A stretch of 64,000 nt of DNA from assembly GCF_020783655.1 (NCBI RefSeq), contig NZ_JAJGQH010000009.1, positions 62,001-126,000 on the forward strand, read 5' to 3'. Source of the stretch: Xanthomonas melonis. Lineage in GTDB: Bacteria; Pseudomonadota; Gammaproteobacteria; Xanthomonadales; Xanthomonadaceae. The notes beneath the pieces were generated by a model. The model had not been told where the DNA came from, did no database searches, and saw only the letters and a list, made by a program, of their open reading frames with translations. Below are positions 46,134 to 53,635 of this stretch, piece by piece. The position numbers were made by a program, and so were the translations under genes. Position 1 is the stretch's first letter. The number at the start of each line of letters is the position of its first letter.

Positions 46134-46958
46134 TCAGTGGCTTTTTAGCAGGAAACGCCGATCCAACGGCTGCAGCGGACGCGCATTGAACGGATAGACG
46201 CGTTCGAAGGCGTTGATCTGTTCTTCCGACACCTGCACCGGCTGCGCCAGTACCACCCAATCCACCGTTTCGCTGCACGGCGGTGTGGTCAGCGATCCTT
46301 CGTAGCGGAAGAAGTTGCGGCGATCGGTGGGCAGGAAGTCGCTGGCGCGCACCGTTGCATCGGCGACGCGCTGGATCTGGTGTTTGTCCTTGGGCATGGC
46401 ATCCAGCACGCGCTGGAAGGCCGGGTTGGCTTTGCCGGTTTCGAAGAAGATCGCCAGCACGCCCAGGGTGCCGTCCGGGCCCTGATGCACGATGTGCGCC
46501 TCCATCGGAAAGCGCCGGCCATTCAACAGGTGTTCGCTGGGGTGGTGGAAGTGCAGCTGCATCGCCTGGTACTGCTTGCCGCCGGTGGACATGCTGCCGC
46601 CGTCGTGCAGGTCCAGTTGGATGGAGTGGCCGGTGTTGTTCACCACCAGCGGAACGGCGCCGTAGTGCAGCAGCAGGCTGCCCAGGTTGGCATCGATGGC
46701 GGCTTTCAGGTCGATCGGACTATTCTGCTGGCCGTTGCCGCAGAGCGCGTTTTCCTTGGCCAGGTCGGCCCAGTGTTCGGCACCTTCCGGACCGGTATAG
46801 CCCCATTCGTGAGCGTCGTGCGGGGCAGTCTCATGGGCCTGTACGGGTGCGCTGGCAGGCAGTTGGGTCTGCGCGGTGGCAACTGCTCCCCAGCCGGCCA
46901 TCAGGCACAGGCACGCTGGGCTGACACGACGCAACAGCGACGACAAGGAGGACGGCAT
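46134..46958 (-). CDS. Periplasmic alpha-type carbonic anhydrase
   Basis: This 274-residue exported enzyme interconverts CO2 and bicarbonate. A signal peptide covers about 1-30 (SPACLCLMAGWGAVATAQ). Zinc-ligand histidines are visible in QLHFHHPSEH and EAHIVHQ. Other alpha-CA landmarks are NGQQNSPIDL and YEGSLTTPPCSETVDWVV. Cysteines in ENALCGNG and TPPCSE can form the family disulfide. It is a single gene, convergent with zwf and divergent from mgtE. Confidence 0.95.
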   Translation of the reverse strand: MPSSLSSLLRRVSPACLCLMAGWGAVATAQTQLPASAPVQAHETAPHDAHEWGYTGPEGAEHWADLAKENALCGNGQQNSPIDLKAAIDANLGSLLLHYGAVPLVVNNTGHSIQLDLHDGGSMSTGGKQYQAMQLHFHHPSEHLLNGRRFPMEAHIVHQGPDGTLGVLAIFFETGKANPAFQRVLDAMPKDKHQIQRVADATVRASDFLPTDRRNFFRYEGSLTTPPCSETVDWVVLAQPVQVSEEQINAFERVYPFNARPLQPLDRRFLLKSH

Positions 46959-47335
46959 GGGTGGCTCCGAAGATAGGGTGGTGGCGGTGTGGTGGATGCC
47001 GGCGCCGTCGCGCGACGCACTCGACGGCCGTGCCGGAAGCGGACTCTAGCAGCGAGCGCAGCAACCCGTTGCCACTTTGCGACGACCGGTAGCGGCAAAT
47101 GGATGACCGCGACGGCAGCGCTAGCGGCGAGGGATGCGGCGGTGACAAGGGCCGCCTGGCGAAGTCCGGCATTCCGGCATTCCGCCGGCCGCTGTGGCCA
47201 TCATGCGCAGTGCTCGATGCCGCGGGTCGGCACAGCGGATGGTGCTGGCCCGCTGTGCCAGTGCCGTGTGGCAGGCTGCTGCCCAGCCCATGCCCCCGTT
47301 TCGGAGGCGAACATGAGCGGGCATCGCACAGGGCA
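46959..47335. other. Intergenic region upstream of the mgtE leader
   Basis: I find no credible gene. A mini-frame with ribosome site GGAGG (47303-47307) and ATG 47313 encodes only eight codons (MSGHRTGH). It is noted but not called. TTGACC at 47336 may be the -35 of the mgtE transcript. Confidence 0.4.
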
Positions 47336-47364
47336 TTGACCAAGCTGCCTCATGCGCGCAGACT
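47336..47364 (+). promoter_or_regulatory. Candidate mgtE promoter
   Basis: TTGACC at 47336-47341 and CAGACT at 47359-47364 are separated by 17 bases. The -35 is good and the -10 is weak. It would give a leader of about 160 bases before mgtE, containing the short frame at 47421 and the hairpin at 47486. Confidence 0.4.
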
Positions 47365-47420
47365 GCGCCGCGCCGCCGCCCGGATCACCGGCCGGTGCGC
47401 ACCTTTCGGAGCCTTTCACC

Positions 47421-47477
47421 ATGTCCAGCGACAGTCACCCTAGACCCGGGTCGATGACCTGGTTGGCGCGCGCCTGA
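47421..47477 (+). CDS. Possible leader peptide of mgtE
   Basis: This 18-codon frame encodes MSSDSHPRPGSMTWLARA. It begins nine bases after a GGAG ribosome site (47408-47411) and ends 54 bases before the mgtE ATG. The early Asp-x-x-Pro-x-Pro pattern recalls MgtL of enterobacteria, whose acidic/proline codons make ribosomes sense low magnesium; that comparison is by analogy only. An 8-bp hairpin follows. Translation is unproven and the frame could be chance. Confidence 0.4.
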   Translation: MSSDSHPRPGSMTWLARA

Positions 47478-47485
47478 GGCTTTGA

Positions 47486-47528
47486 GGTTCGCCAGCCGTC
47501 ATCGACGACGGTCGTCACCAGGCGAACC
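47486..47528 (+). promoter_or_regulatory. Hairpin immediately upstream of mgtE
   Basis: The perfect outer stem GGTTCGCC (47486-47493) with GGCGAACC (47521-47528) encloses an inner CCGTC/GACGG stem. It ends three bases before the mgtE ATG and covers the only AGG-like ribosome site (47519-47521), so it could control translation. It does not match the M-box riboswitch pattern I know. Confidence 0.55.
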
Positions 47529-47531
47529 ACC

Positions 47532-48899
47532 ATGTACGACGAGACCCTGCGCCTTGCCCAAGGCGTCGATGCATTGACCGCCCCCCTGGCCGAACTCAAC
47601 ACGGCCGATGCGGTGGAGTACCTCAACACCCTCGATCGCGCCGCTGCCGCGCAGCTGTTGGCCGCGTTGCCTTTGCCGCGTGCAGTGAAGTTGCTCGAGC
47701 AACCCGAGCTGCGCGATGCGAGCGCGCTGGTCGCGCAATTGCCCGCCGAACAGGCCGCGTCCCTGCTCGGGCAGATGGCCGCCGACCGCGCTACCGATAT
47801 CTTCCATGGACTGGATGCCGAGCAACGCCAGCCGTTGCTGTGGCTGCTCAGCGCCGAGGCACGGTTGTCGATCCAGGCGCTGATGCGCTACCCGCCCAAC
47901 ACCGCCGGCGCGCTGATGACCACCGAGTTCGTGGCGGTGCCGGCCGACTGGACGGTGGGCCGCACCCTGCAGCACATCCGCGAGGTGGAGCGTAGCCGCG
48001 AGACGGTCTACGCGATCTATCTGCTCGATCCGCACAGCCGTGTGCTGCAGCAGGTGGTGACCATGCGCCGGCTGATCACCGGCGCTGCGGATGCGCCGAT
48101 CCTGGAGGTGGCGCAGGTCAATCCGCCGATCAGCGTGGATCCGGCGCTGGACCAGGAAGAAGTGGCGCGGTTGATCCGCCGCCACGATCTGCTGGCGATC
48201 CCGGTGGTGGATCGGCATGGCCATGTACTGGGTATCGTCACCGTGGACGATGTGCTGGATGCGCTGATCGCCGAATCCACCGAAGACGTGCACAAGTTCG
48301 GTGGCATGGAAGCGCTGGACAAGCCCTATATGCAGATCGGCTTCGGGCAGATGATCAAGAAGCGCGCCGGTTGGCTGAGCGTGCTGTTCCTGGGCGAGAT
48401 GCTCACCGCCAGCGCGATGCAGCACTTCGAGGACGAGCTGTCCAAGGCAGTGGTGCTGACCTTATTCATTCCCTTGATCATGAGTTCGGGCGGCAATTCC
48501 GGTTCGCAGGCCACCTCCTTGCTGATCCGCTCGCTGGCGTTGCGCGAACTGCGTCTGCGCGATTGGTGGAAGGTGGCCCTGCGCGAGCTGCCCACCGGCG
48601 TGACCCTGGGCGCGATCCTGGGCGTGCTGGCGATCGTGCGCATCGCGATCTGGCAGAACGCCGGCCTGTACGACTACGGCCCGCACTGGCAGATGGTGGC
48701 GTTGACCATCGGTGCGGCGCTGGTGGGCATCGTCACCTTCGGTTCGTTGTCCGGTTCGATGCTGCCGTTCGTGCTGCAACGCTTCGGCTTCGACCCGGCC
48801 AGCGCCTCGGCGCCGTTCGTGGCGACCCTGGTGGATGTCACCGGGCTGGTGATCTACTTCAGCATCGCCGCGCTGATCCTCAGCGGCACGCTGCTGTAG
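47532..48899 (+). CDS. mgtE: MgtE-family magnesium transporter
   Basis: This 455-residue channel/transporter for Mg2+ has an N-terminal superhelical domain (about 1-130, with AADRATDIFHGLDAEQRQPLL), paired CBS domains (about 135-260, PPNTAGALMTTEFVAVP, LLAIPVVDRHGHVLGIVTVDDVLDAL) and five C-terminal helices containing SSGGNSGSQATSLLIRSLA and the ion-path motif VATLVDVTGLVIYF. The length is standard. It is single, with a structured leader and two hairpins after the stop. Confidence 0.96.
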   Translation: MYDETLRLAQGVDALTAPLAELNTADAVEYLNTLDRAAAAQLLAALPLPRAVKLLEQPELRDASALVAQLPAEQAASLLGQMAADRATDIFHGLDAEQRQPLLWLLSAEARLSIQALMRYPPNTAGALMTTEFVAVPADWTVGRTLQHIREVERSRETVYAIYLLDPHSRVLQQVVTMRRLITGAADAPILEVAQVNPPISVDPALDQEEVARLIRRHDLLAIPVVDRHGHVLGIVTVDDVLDALIAESTEDVHKFGGMEALDKPYMQIGFGQMIKKRAGWLSVLFLGEMLTASAMQHFEDELSKAVVLTLFIPLIMSSGGNSGSQATSLLIRSLALRELRLRDWWKVALRELPTGVTLGAILGVLAIVRIAIWQNAGLYDYGPHWQMVALTIGAALVGIVTFGSLSGSMLPFVLQRFGFDPASASAPFVATLVDVTGLVIYFSIAALILSGTLL

Positions 48900-48910
48900 C
48901 GCTGCAGGCG

Positions 48911-48948
48911 ATGGCATGGTGCGCGGCCAGCGGCGCGCATCATGCCAT
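48911..48948 (+). terminator. Hairpin terminating mgtE
   Basis: A 15-bp stem (one G-T wobble) ATGGCATGGTGCGCG/CGCGCATCATGCCAT starts 12 bases after the mgtE stop. It has no U tract. Confidence 0.5.
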
Positions 48949-48969
48949 AGCCGATGGCTGCGATGGTCG

Positions 48970-48994
48970 AGGTGCCGCATGCGTTGCGGCACCT
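48970..48994. terminator. Second hairpin in the mgtE/TonB-receptor convergent gap
   Basis: A perfect 10-bp stem AGGTGCCGCA/TGCGGCACCT with loop TGCGT. It may back up termination in either direction. Confidence 0.4.
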
Positions 48995-49076
48995 CCTCCC
49001 TGTCGATTGACCCGGCGTATCGGCGCCTCGCGCAGCGCAGCATGCGCAGCTCACCCGGTACTCTCCATTCGGTCCT

Positions 49077-49107
49077 GCACCGCTGCACGAATGCCGTGCA
49101 GCGGTGC
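49077..49107 (-). terminator. Hairpin terminating the TonB-dependent receptor gene
   Basis: A perfect 13-bp stem GCACCGCTGCACG/CGTGCAGCGGTGC with loop AATGC lies 17 bases past the receptor stop. Confidence 0.5.
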
Positions 49108-49124
49108 GCCGCGGCTGTTGCGTT

Positions 49125-51464
49125 TCAGAACGTGACGTACACCGTGGCGCGCAGGTTGCGCCCCGGCTCGCTATAGCGGCCGATACCGTCGTCGGTGGCA
49201 TAGCCATACAGATAGAAATCGCCACGGGTGACATTGCGGATACGCGCCCATTGCCAGTAGCGCTCATCGAACAGGTTATAGACGCCGAGATTGAACCGCA
49301 TATGGGCGTTGAGGCGATAACTGCCAAACAGGTCGACCACGCTGTAGGCATCGCTGAGGAACGACTCTGCCGCGGCGCCGAACACATCGTTCTCCACACT
49401 CACATCCCTGGCCTTCTTGGCCAGCGCATGGGTGATGTTGGCGGTCACGCGCAGGCGCTCGTCCAGCCCCTGCCAGCTCAGCCCCAGGACGCCGCGATCG
49501 GGATTGATGCTGTCCAGTGGACGGCCGTCTTCCAGCTCGCCCTGGTTGTGGGTCCAGGCCGCGCGTAACAGCCAGGCGTCGCCCATCCGCACCAGTGCCT
49601 CCAGTTCCACGCCCTCGACCCGGACCTGGCCCACGTTGAGCAGCGTGGTATAGGCATAGCCGTTGCGCGCAGTGCACACGCCGCGCGTACAGGTCTGGTA
49701 ACGCGTGCCCGGATTGGCGGTCACGGTCTCGCTCTGGATGAAGTTGTCGTAGCGGTCGCGGAATACCGACAGGCCGACACGGGCCCAGTCGCTCTCCCAG
49801 CGCCAGCCCAGCTCCAGATTGAGGCTGCGTTCCGCCTCCAGGTTCGGGTTGGCCGCCACGGTCGGCACGTTGAGGGTGTTGCCGGTGGCCACCTCGGTCA
49901 GTGCGGTGATGCTGGTAGGTGCGTACATCTCTGCGGCGGTCGGTGCGCGGAAGCCGCGCCCGGCCTGGAACCACAGCGTCTGCTGCGGCGTCACGGCGTA
50001 GCTGATGCCGGCCTGCCAGGTCGGGGAAGCAAAGCTCACCTCGCGCACGGTGCCGGTCGGATCCACGAAGGTCGGCGACAGCGTCGGCGTGTAGCGGTAG
50101 TGGTCGTAGCGCACGCCCAGGGTGAGCTGCAGGCGGTCCTCGTGCAGGCCGATGCGGTCGCGCAGATACACGCTCCAGGTGTCGGCATCGGTCTGCGGTA
50201 CCTGCGCCGGGTCGATGGTGGCGGTGTCCAGCGTGCCGGCGTTGTTCCAGCGGTAATCGATCGCGCTGAAATCGATGCTGCGGCGCTGCCAGGCCGCTCC
50301 GTACAGCAGCGATTGCGACCAGCCGCGGCCATGCAGCTGCTTGTCCAGGTCCAGCGCGATGCGGTCCAGAGTCTGCTCGGTGTCGCGGTCCTCGGCGCGC
50401 CGGCACGGCAAGGCGACGCTGCAGCGCGTGGTGGCAGCGGTGGCGGGCGTGCTGGAGGTGCCGCTCTGGGTGAGGATGCGCGTGGTGCCGCGGCTTTCGG
50501 TCTGCTGGCGGTCCAGCTGCGCTTCCAGGGTGTCGAACACCGCGTTGTCGGCATTCCAGATGTAACGCAGGCCATAGCGGTCGCGATCGTTGCTGTCATC
50601 GCCAACGCGTTGCGCATAACTGGGCGCGCTGACGCGGCTCAGGTTGTCGATCCGGTTCTGCGAGCGGTTGCGCTCGTAGACCACGCCGACGCGGTGCTGT
50701 GCGTTCGGCACCACGTCGAGCTTGGCCAGCACGTTGTCGCTTTCGCTGTCGATCGGGTCGGGTGTGCGCCGTGCGCTGCCGGTGTCGATGGCGGTGCTGG
50801 AATACCAGCCCTCCGATGCGTGGCCCTCGCGGCGGGTGTAGCTCAGCATCGATTCGACGATGCCGCTGCGGTTGGCGACGGTGAGGTTGCCGAGCAGCTG
50901 ATCGTTGTGGCCGGTGTAGCCGGTCTTCAGGCCGACATGGCTGTCGTTGCCCTGGGCCTCGAGGTAGTCGTAGGGGTCCTTGGTGGTAAAGACCACTGCG
51001 CCACCGAGCGCGCCGCTACCGGCGCTGATGGAGTCGGCACCCTTGACGATGTCCACGCGCTTGAGCGTGTCCACGTCCACGCCGCCGCGGCCGGCGCGGA
51101 AGAACTCGTAGTCGCGCGCGGTTTCCACGCCCTCCGCCATCGACAGGCCATCGATGGTCATCGCCACGCGGTCGCCCTCCAGGCCGCGGATGTTGAAGCC
51201 GTTCTCGCCGAAGCGGCCCATGTCGGCGATGCTCACGCCGGGGATGTAGCGCACCAGGTCTTCCATGCTTTCGACCTGTTCCTGCTGCATCTGCGTCGTG
51301 TCGATGGCGGTGACGTTCTGGTTGGCCGATGCGTGCCTGTCGCGCGTGGCTTTGACTTCCACCGGGTCGAAAGTGGTGGCATCGGCAGGTGCCGGTTCGG
51401 CATGCAATGGGAAGGCCAGGCCGGCGGCGATCGCCAGCGCCAGCAGGGTAGGGGTCGAGGTCAT
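49125..51464 (-). CDS. TonB-dependent receptor of the haem/transferrin-receptor group
   Basis: This 779-residue outer-membrane receptor has a signal peptide, then a plug domain (TTFDPVEVKATRDR, EDLVRYIPGVSIADMGRFGENGFNIRGLEGDRVAMTIDG) and a 22-strand-type barrel ending in the aromatic ATVYVTF. FRAP and NPNL motifs of haem receptors are present (GFRAPTAAEM, NPNLEAE), but the segment between them contains no histidine. The ligand is therefore uncertain. ATG at 51464 was chosen; an in-frame GTG at 51476 adds four residues. It follows the EF-hand and DUF4198 genes on the same strand, with a Fur-like box upstream of the group. Confidence 0.9.
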   Translation of the reverse strand: MTSTPTLLALAIAAGLAFPLHAEPAPADATTFDPVEVKATRDRHASANQNVTAIDTTQMQQEQVESMEDLVRYIPGVSIADMGRFGENGFNIRGLEGDRVAMTIDGLSMAEGVETARDYEFFRAGRGGVDVDTLKRVDIVKGADSISAGSGALGGAVVFTTKDPYDYLEAQGNDSHVGLKTGYTGHNDQLLGNLTVANRSGIVESMLSYTRREGHASEGWYSSTAIDTGSARRTPDPIDSESDNVLAKLDVVPNAQHRVGVVYERNRSQNRIDNLSRVSAPSYAQRVGDDSNDRDRYGLRYIWNADNAVFDTLEAQLDRQQTESRGTTRILTQSGTSSTPATAATTRCSVALPCRRAEDRDTEQTLDRIALDLDKQLHGRGWSQSLLYGAAWQRRSIDFSAIDYRWNNAGTLDTATIDPAQVPQTDADTWSVYLRDRIGLHEDRLQLTLGVRYDHYRYTPTLSPTFVDPTGTVREVSFASPTWQAGISYAVTPQQTLWFQAGRGFRAPTAAEMYAPTSITALTEVATGNTLNVPTVAANPNLEAERSLNLELGWRWESDWARVGLSVFRDRYDNFIQSETVTANPGTRYQTCTRGVCTARNGYAYTTLLNVGQVRVEGVELEALVRMGDAWLLRAAWTHNQGELEDGRPLDSINPDRGVLGLSWQGLDERLRVTANITHALAKKARDVSVENDVFGAAAESFLSDAYSVVDLFGSYRLNAHMRFNLGVYNLFDERYWQWARIRNVTRGDFYLYGYATDDGIGRYSEPGRNLRATVYVTF

Positions 51465-51602
51465 CGTGAAGTCCACAGTCGGAGAAGGAATGGACGCGCG
51501 AAGGCGCGGACCTGGCTGCGGGCGGCACGAGGCGGTCGCGTGGCTGGGTGGGCCCGCCGGTGGCGGGCCAGGGGCGCGGGCGGCAAGGCCCGCGTCGGGA
51601 GG

Positions 51603-52502
51603 TCAGTCGGCCTGGGCCGGCGTGGTGGCTGGCGCGGTCGCAGGCGCCGGCGGCGGCAATGCGGCGTCGCCGGCATCGACCACGCCGTCGCGGTTGCGGT
51701 CCACGCGGGCGAACGTGCGCAGACCCGAGGCCTGGTACTCGGCGAAGGTCATGCGCTTGTCCTTGTCGGTGTCGAGCACATTGAAGCGCACGTGCACCTG
51801 GCGATCGTCGGCCTGCTCGAGCGCGGTGATGCGGCGGTTGAGGCGGTCTTCGAATTCGGTCCGGTACTCGTCCTTCGACAGCATGCCGTTGCGATCGGCG
51901 TCGGCGCGGGCGAACTGCGCCGCGCGCAGGTCCGCGTATTCCGTGCGGTCCACCCTGCCGTCGCCGTTCTCGTCGTAGAGCGCGAGGAAACCGTCGGCAG
52001 ACCGGCTATCCGGCAGGCCGGGGCGGCCGCCGTCGCGATCCGATGCCAGCGCGCGGTCGGTACCGGTCTGCGTGGTGGCTGCCGCCAGCGCAGCCTGCCC
52101 GTGCGACCAGTCCTGCGCGCCTGCGGCGTCGAATTCGGCGCGCGCGATCTGCCCGTCGGCATCCAGGTCCAGCGCGGCAAAGCGTGCCTGGCCCTGGGCT
52201 GCCTGGATGCCGCGTTCCTGCTCAAGCGCCTGTTGGCGGCGTTGCCTGAACTCACTGACATATTCGTCCTCGTCGACGACGCCATCGCGATTGCGATCGG
52301 TGGCGTCGAAGCGGGCCTGGCGGAACGCGGTGAAATCGGCCGCGGTGATCCGGCCGTCGTGGGCGTCGTCGTGTTGCGTGATGAAGGCCTGCACATTGTT
52401 GCCGTGCCCGCCGAGCAACGGACGCGGGGCGGATTGGGCGGTGGCGAGGGTGGGAAGCAGCAGCGCGCACAGGCACGCGCCGGCCAGGGAGCCAGGGTTC
52501 AT
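51603..52502 (-). CDS. Exported EF-hand calcium-binding-type protein
   Basis: This 299-residue protein has a signal peptide (LAGACLCALLLPTLATAQ) and about seven EF-hand-like loops. Examples are DRNRDGVVDEDE, DLDADGQIARAE, DENGDGRVDRTE, DADRNGMLSKDE and DRNRDGVVDAGD; DTDKDKRMTFAE lacks the central glycine. A Pro/Ala/Thr-rich tail ends it. It probably binds Ca2+ or another divalent metal in the periplasm. Its place between DUF4198 and the TonB receptor suggests a role in metal acquisition. Confidence 0.88.
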   Translation of the reverse strand: MNPGSLAGACLCALLLPTLATAQSAPRPLLGGHGNNVQAFITQHDDAHDGRITAADFTAFRQARFDATDRNRDGVVDEDEYVSEFRQRRQQALEQERGIQAAQGQARFAALDLDADGQIARAEFDAAGAQDWSHGQAALAAATTQTGTDRALASDRDGGRPGLPDSRSADGFLALYDENGDGRVDRTEYADLRAAQFARADADRNGMLSKDEYRTEFEDRLNRRITALEQADDRQVHVRFNVLDTDKDKRMTFAEYQASGLRTFARVDRNRDGVVDAGDAALPPPAPATAPATTPAQAD

Positions 52503-52651
52503 GGATTGCCTCGTGGGGGAACATGTCGGGCCGCGGCGCCGGGTCTACCTGTACATCGCCGCGTGCGGGTGAGGGTGTGGCCGGCCGATGCGTGCGCGCC
52601 GACACCGGCATGCCGCGTGGAACGCGCAGCCGCCGCAGCGGTTGCGTAGCG

Positions 52652-53437
52652 CTACTGCTCCAGCACCTGGAAGGTGAGCGTGGTGCTGTTGCTGTATTCG
52701 CGCACCGGCGCGTCGGCCGGCGCGGGGGTGCGATGGCGGGTCAGTGCCAGCCAGGTGCCGGCCTGGTCCAGTTTCAAGCGTGCGCGGCCTGCGGCGTCGG
52801 TGGTCACGCTGACCAGCTTGGGCTTGCGGTCGGAAGTCCACACCGCCTCGCTGATCTCCACGTTCTGATTGGCCAGCGGGGCGCCGTCGTACTGCACCGT
52901 GAAGTCGAGCGTCTCCCCGACGTACAGATCGTTGGGGTGCGTGACCGGGATCAGCTCCAGGCCGCGGTTGCTCGCGGCCAGGGCGGTGCGATCGGGCTTG
53001 CCGACGCTCAGATAGGTCTGTGCCAGGGTGCGCGACTGGAAGCTGGCAACCAGCGTGGCGCCCTGCGGCATCGGGATCTTCGGATCACGCACCGTTTCGC
53101 GTTTGCCGTTGTGCTCCCAGGTGCGGAATTGCGCACCCACGCGCAGGCCGGTGCTGAAACGATAGGTGCCGGCTTGTTTGCCCAGGGTGTGTTCGACGAC
53201 GGTGCGGGTATCGAACCCCTGCACACGCGATGGTGCGGTATCCCCGCCATCGGGTCCGGTGATGCTGAAGCGGCTCTGGTCGAACGCCGCTTCCGGAACG
53301 AAGAAGGTCTCGGCGAACGCTGCATCCAGGGTTACGGTCTGACCGGGCTGCGGAGCGAACGTGCTCGGTGCCAGATACGGGGTGTGCGCGGAGGCGGAGG
53401 CCGCAAGCAACAGCGCCGACAGCGTCAGATATTTCAT
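52652..53437 (-). CDS. DUF4198 exported protein
   Basis: This 261-residue protein has a short signal peptide (MKYLTLSALLLAASASA) and then HTPYLAPSTFAPQPGQTVTLDA, the usual DUF4198 start with a mature N-terminal histidine. Two beta-sandwich domains follow, the second (about 165-261) Ig-like (YVGETLDFTVQYDGAPLANQNVEI). DUF4198 proteins occur with metal-uptake receptors and their function is not settled. It is first in the group of three, downstream of the Fur-like box. Confidence 0.85.
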   Translation of the reverse strand: MKYLTLSALLLAASASAHTPYLAPSTFAPQPGQTVTLDAAFAETFFVPEAAFDQSRFSITGPDGGDTAPSRVQGFDTRTVVEHTLGKQAGTYRFSTGLRVGAQFRTWEHNGKRETVRDPKIPMPQGATLVASFQSRTLAQTYLSVGKPDRTALAASNRGLELIPVTHPNDLYVGETLDFTVQYDGAPLANQNVEISEAVWTSDRKPKLVSVTTDAAGRARLKLDQAGTWLALTRHRTPAPADAPVREYSNSTTLTFQVLEQ

Positions 53438-53515
53438 GGGGAGCCCTGTTCCGAATGAGTCGCTGGCGGACGGGGCGCAGGCGCGCACGGGCTGGCTGAT
53501 GACGCGATATTAACG

Positions 53516-53537
53516 AAAATGCGAATCGTTCACAATG
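53516..53537. promoter_or_regulatory. Putative Fur box
   Basis: The sequence AAAATGCGAATCGTTCACAA resembles the Fur 19-mer (GATAATGATAATCATTATC) and the Xanthomonas-type AATGCGAATCATTC form. It lies about 80 bases upstream of the DUF4198 start and about 100 upstream of the divergent Pat-like gene. Iron control of the DUF4198/EF-hand/TonB-receptor group is inferred. Confidence 0.6.
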
Positions 53538-53635
53538 AGGGTGTGCACTGTCGCGCTGATCGCCGTCTCGCGATCCATGACGTTGGCGCTGCCTGACGTG
53601 TACCGTAGCGCGATGGCATTGTTCTCCCCCGCACG

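Noticed and set aside
47313-47339. Eight-codon frame MSGHRTGH with a GGAGG site as a second mgtE leader peptide
   Set aside because: It overlaps the best promoter candidate and is too short to judge; kept only as a note.
47099-47443. Open frame of 114 codons between carbonic anhydrase and mgtE
   Set aside because: No ribosome site, odd composition (Arg/Pro/Gly/Cys), and it overlaps the candidate promoter and leader.
47340-47531. M-box magnesium riboswitch upstream of mgtE
   Set aside because: I could not find the conserved M-box helices; only a simple nested hairpin is present.
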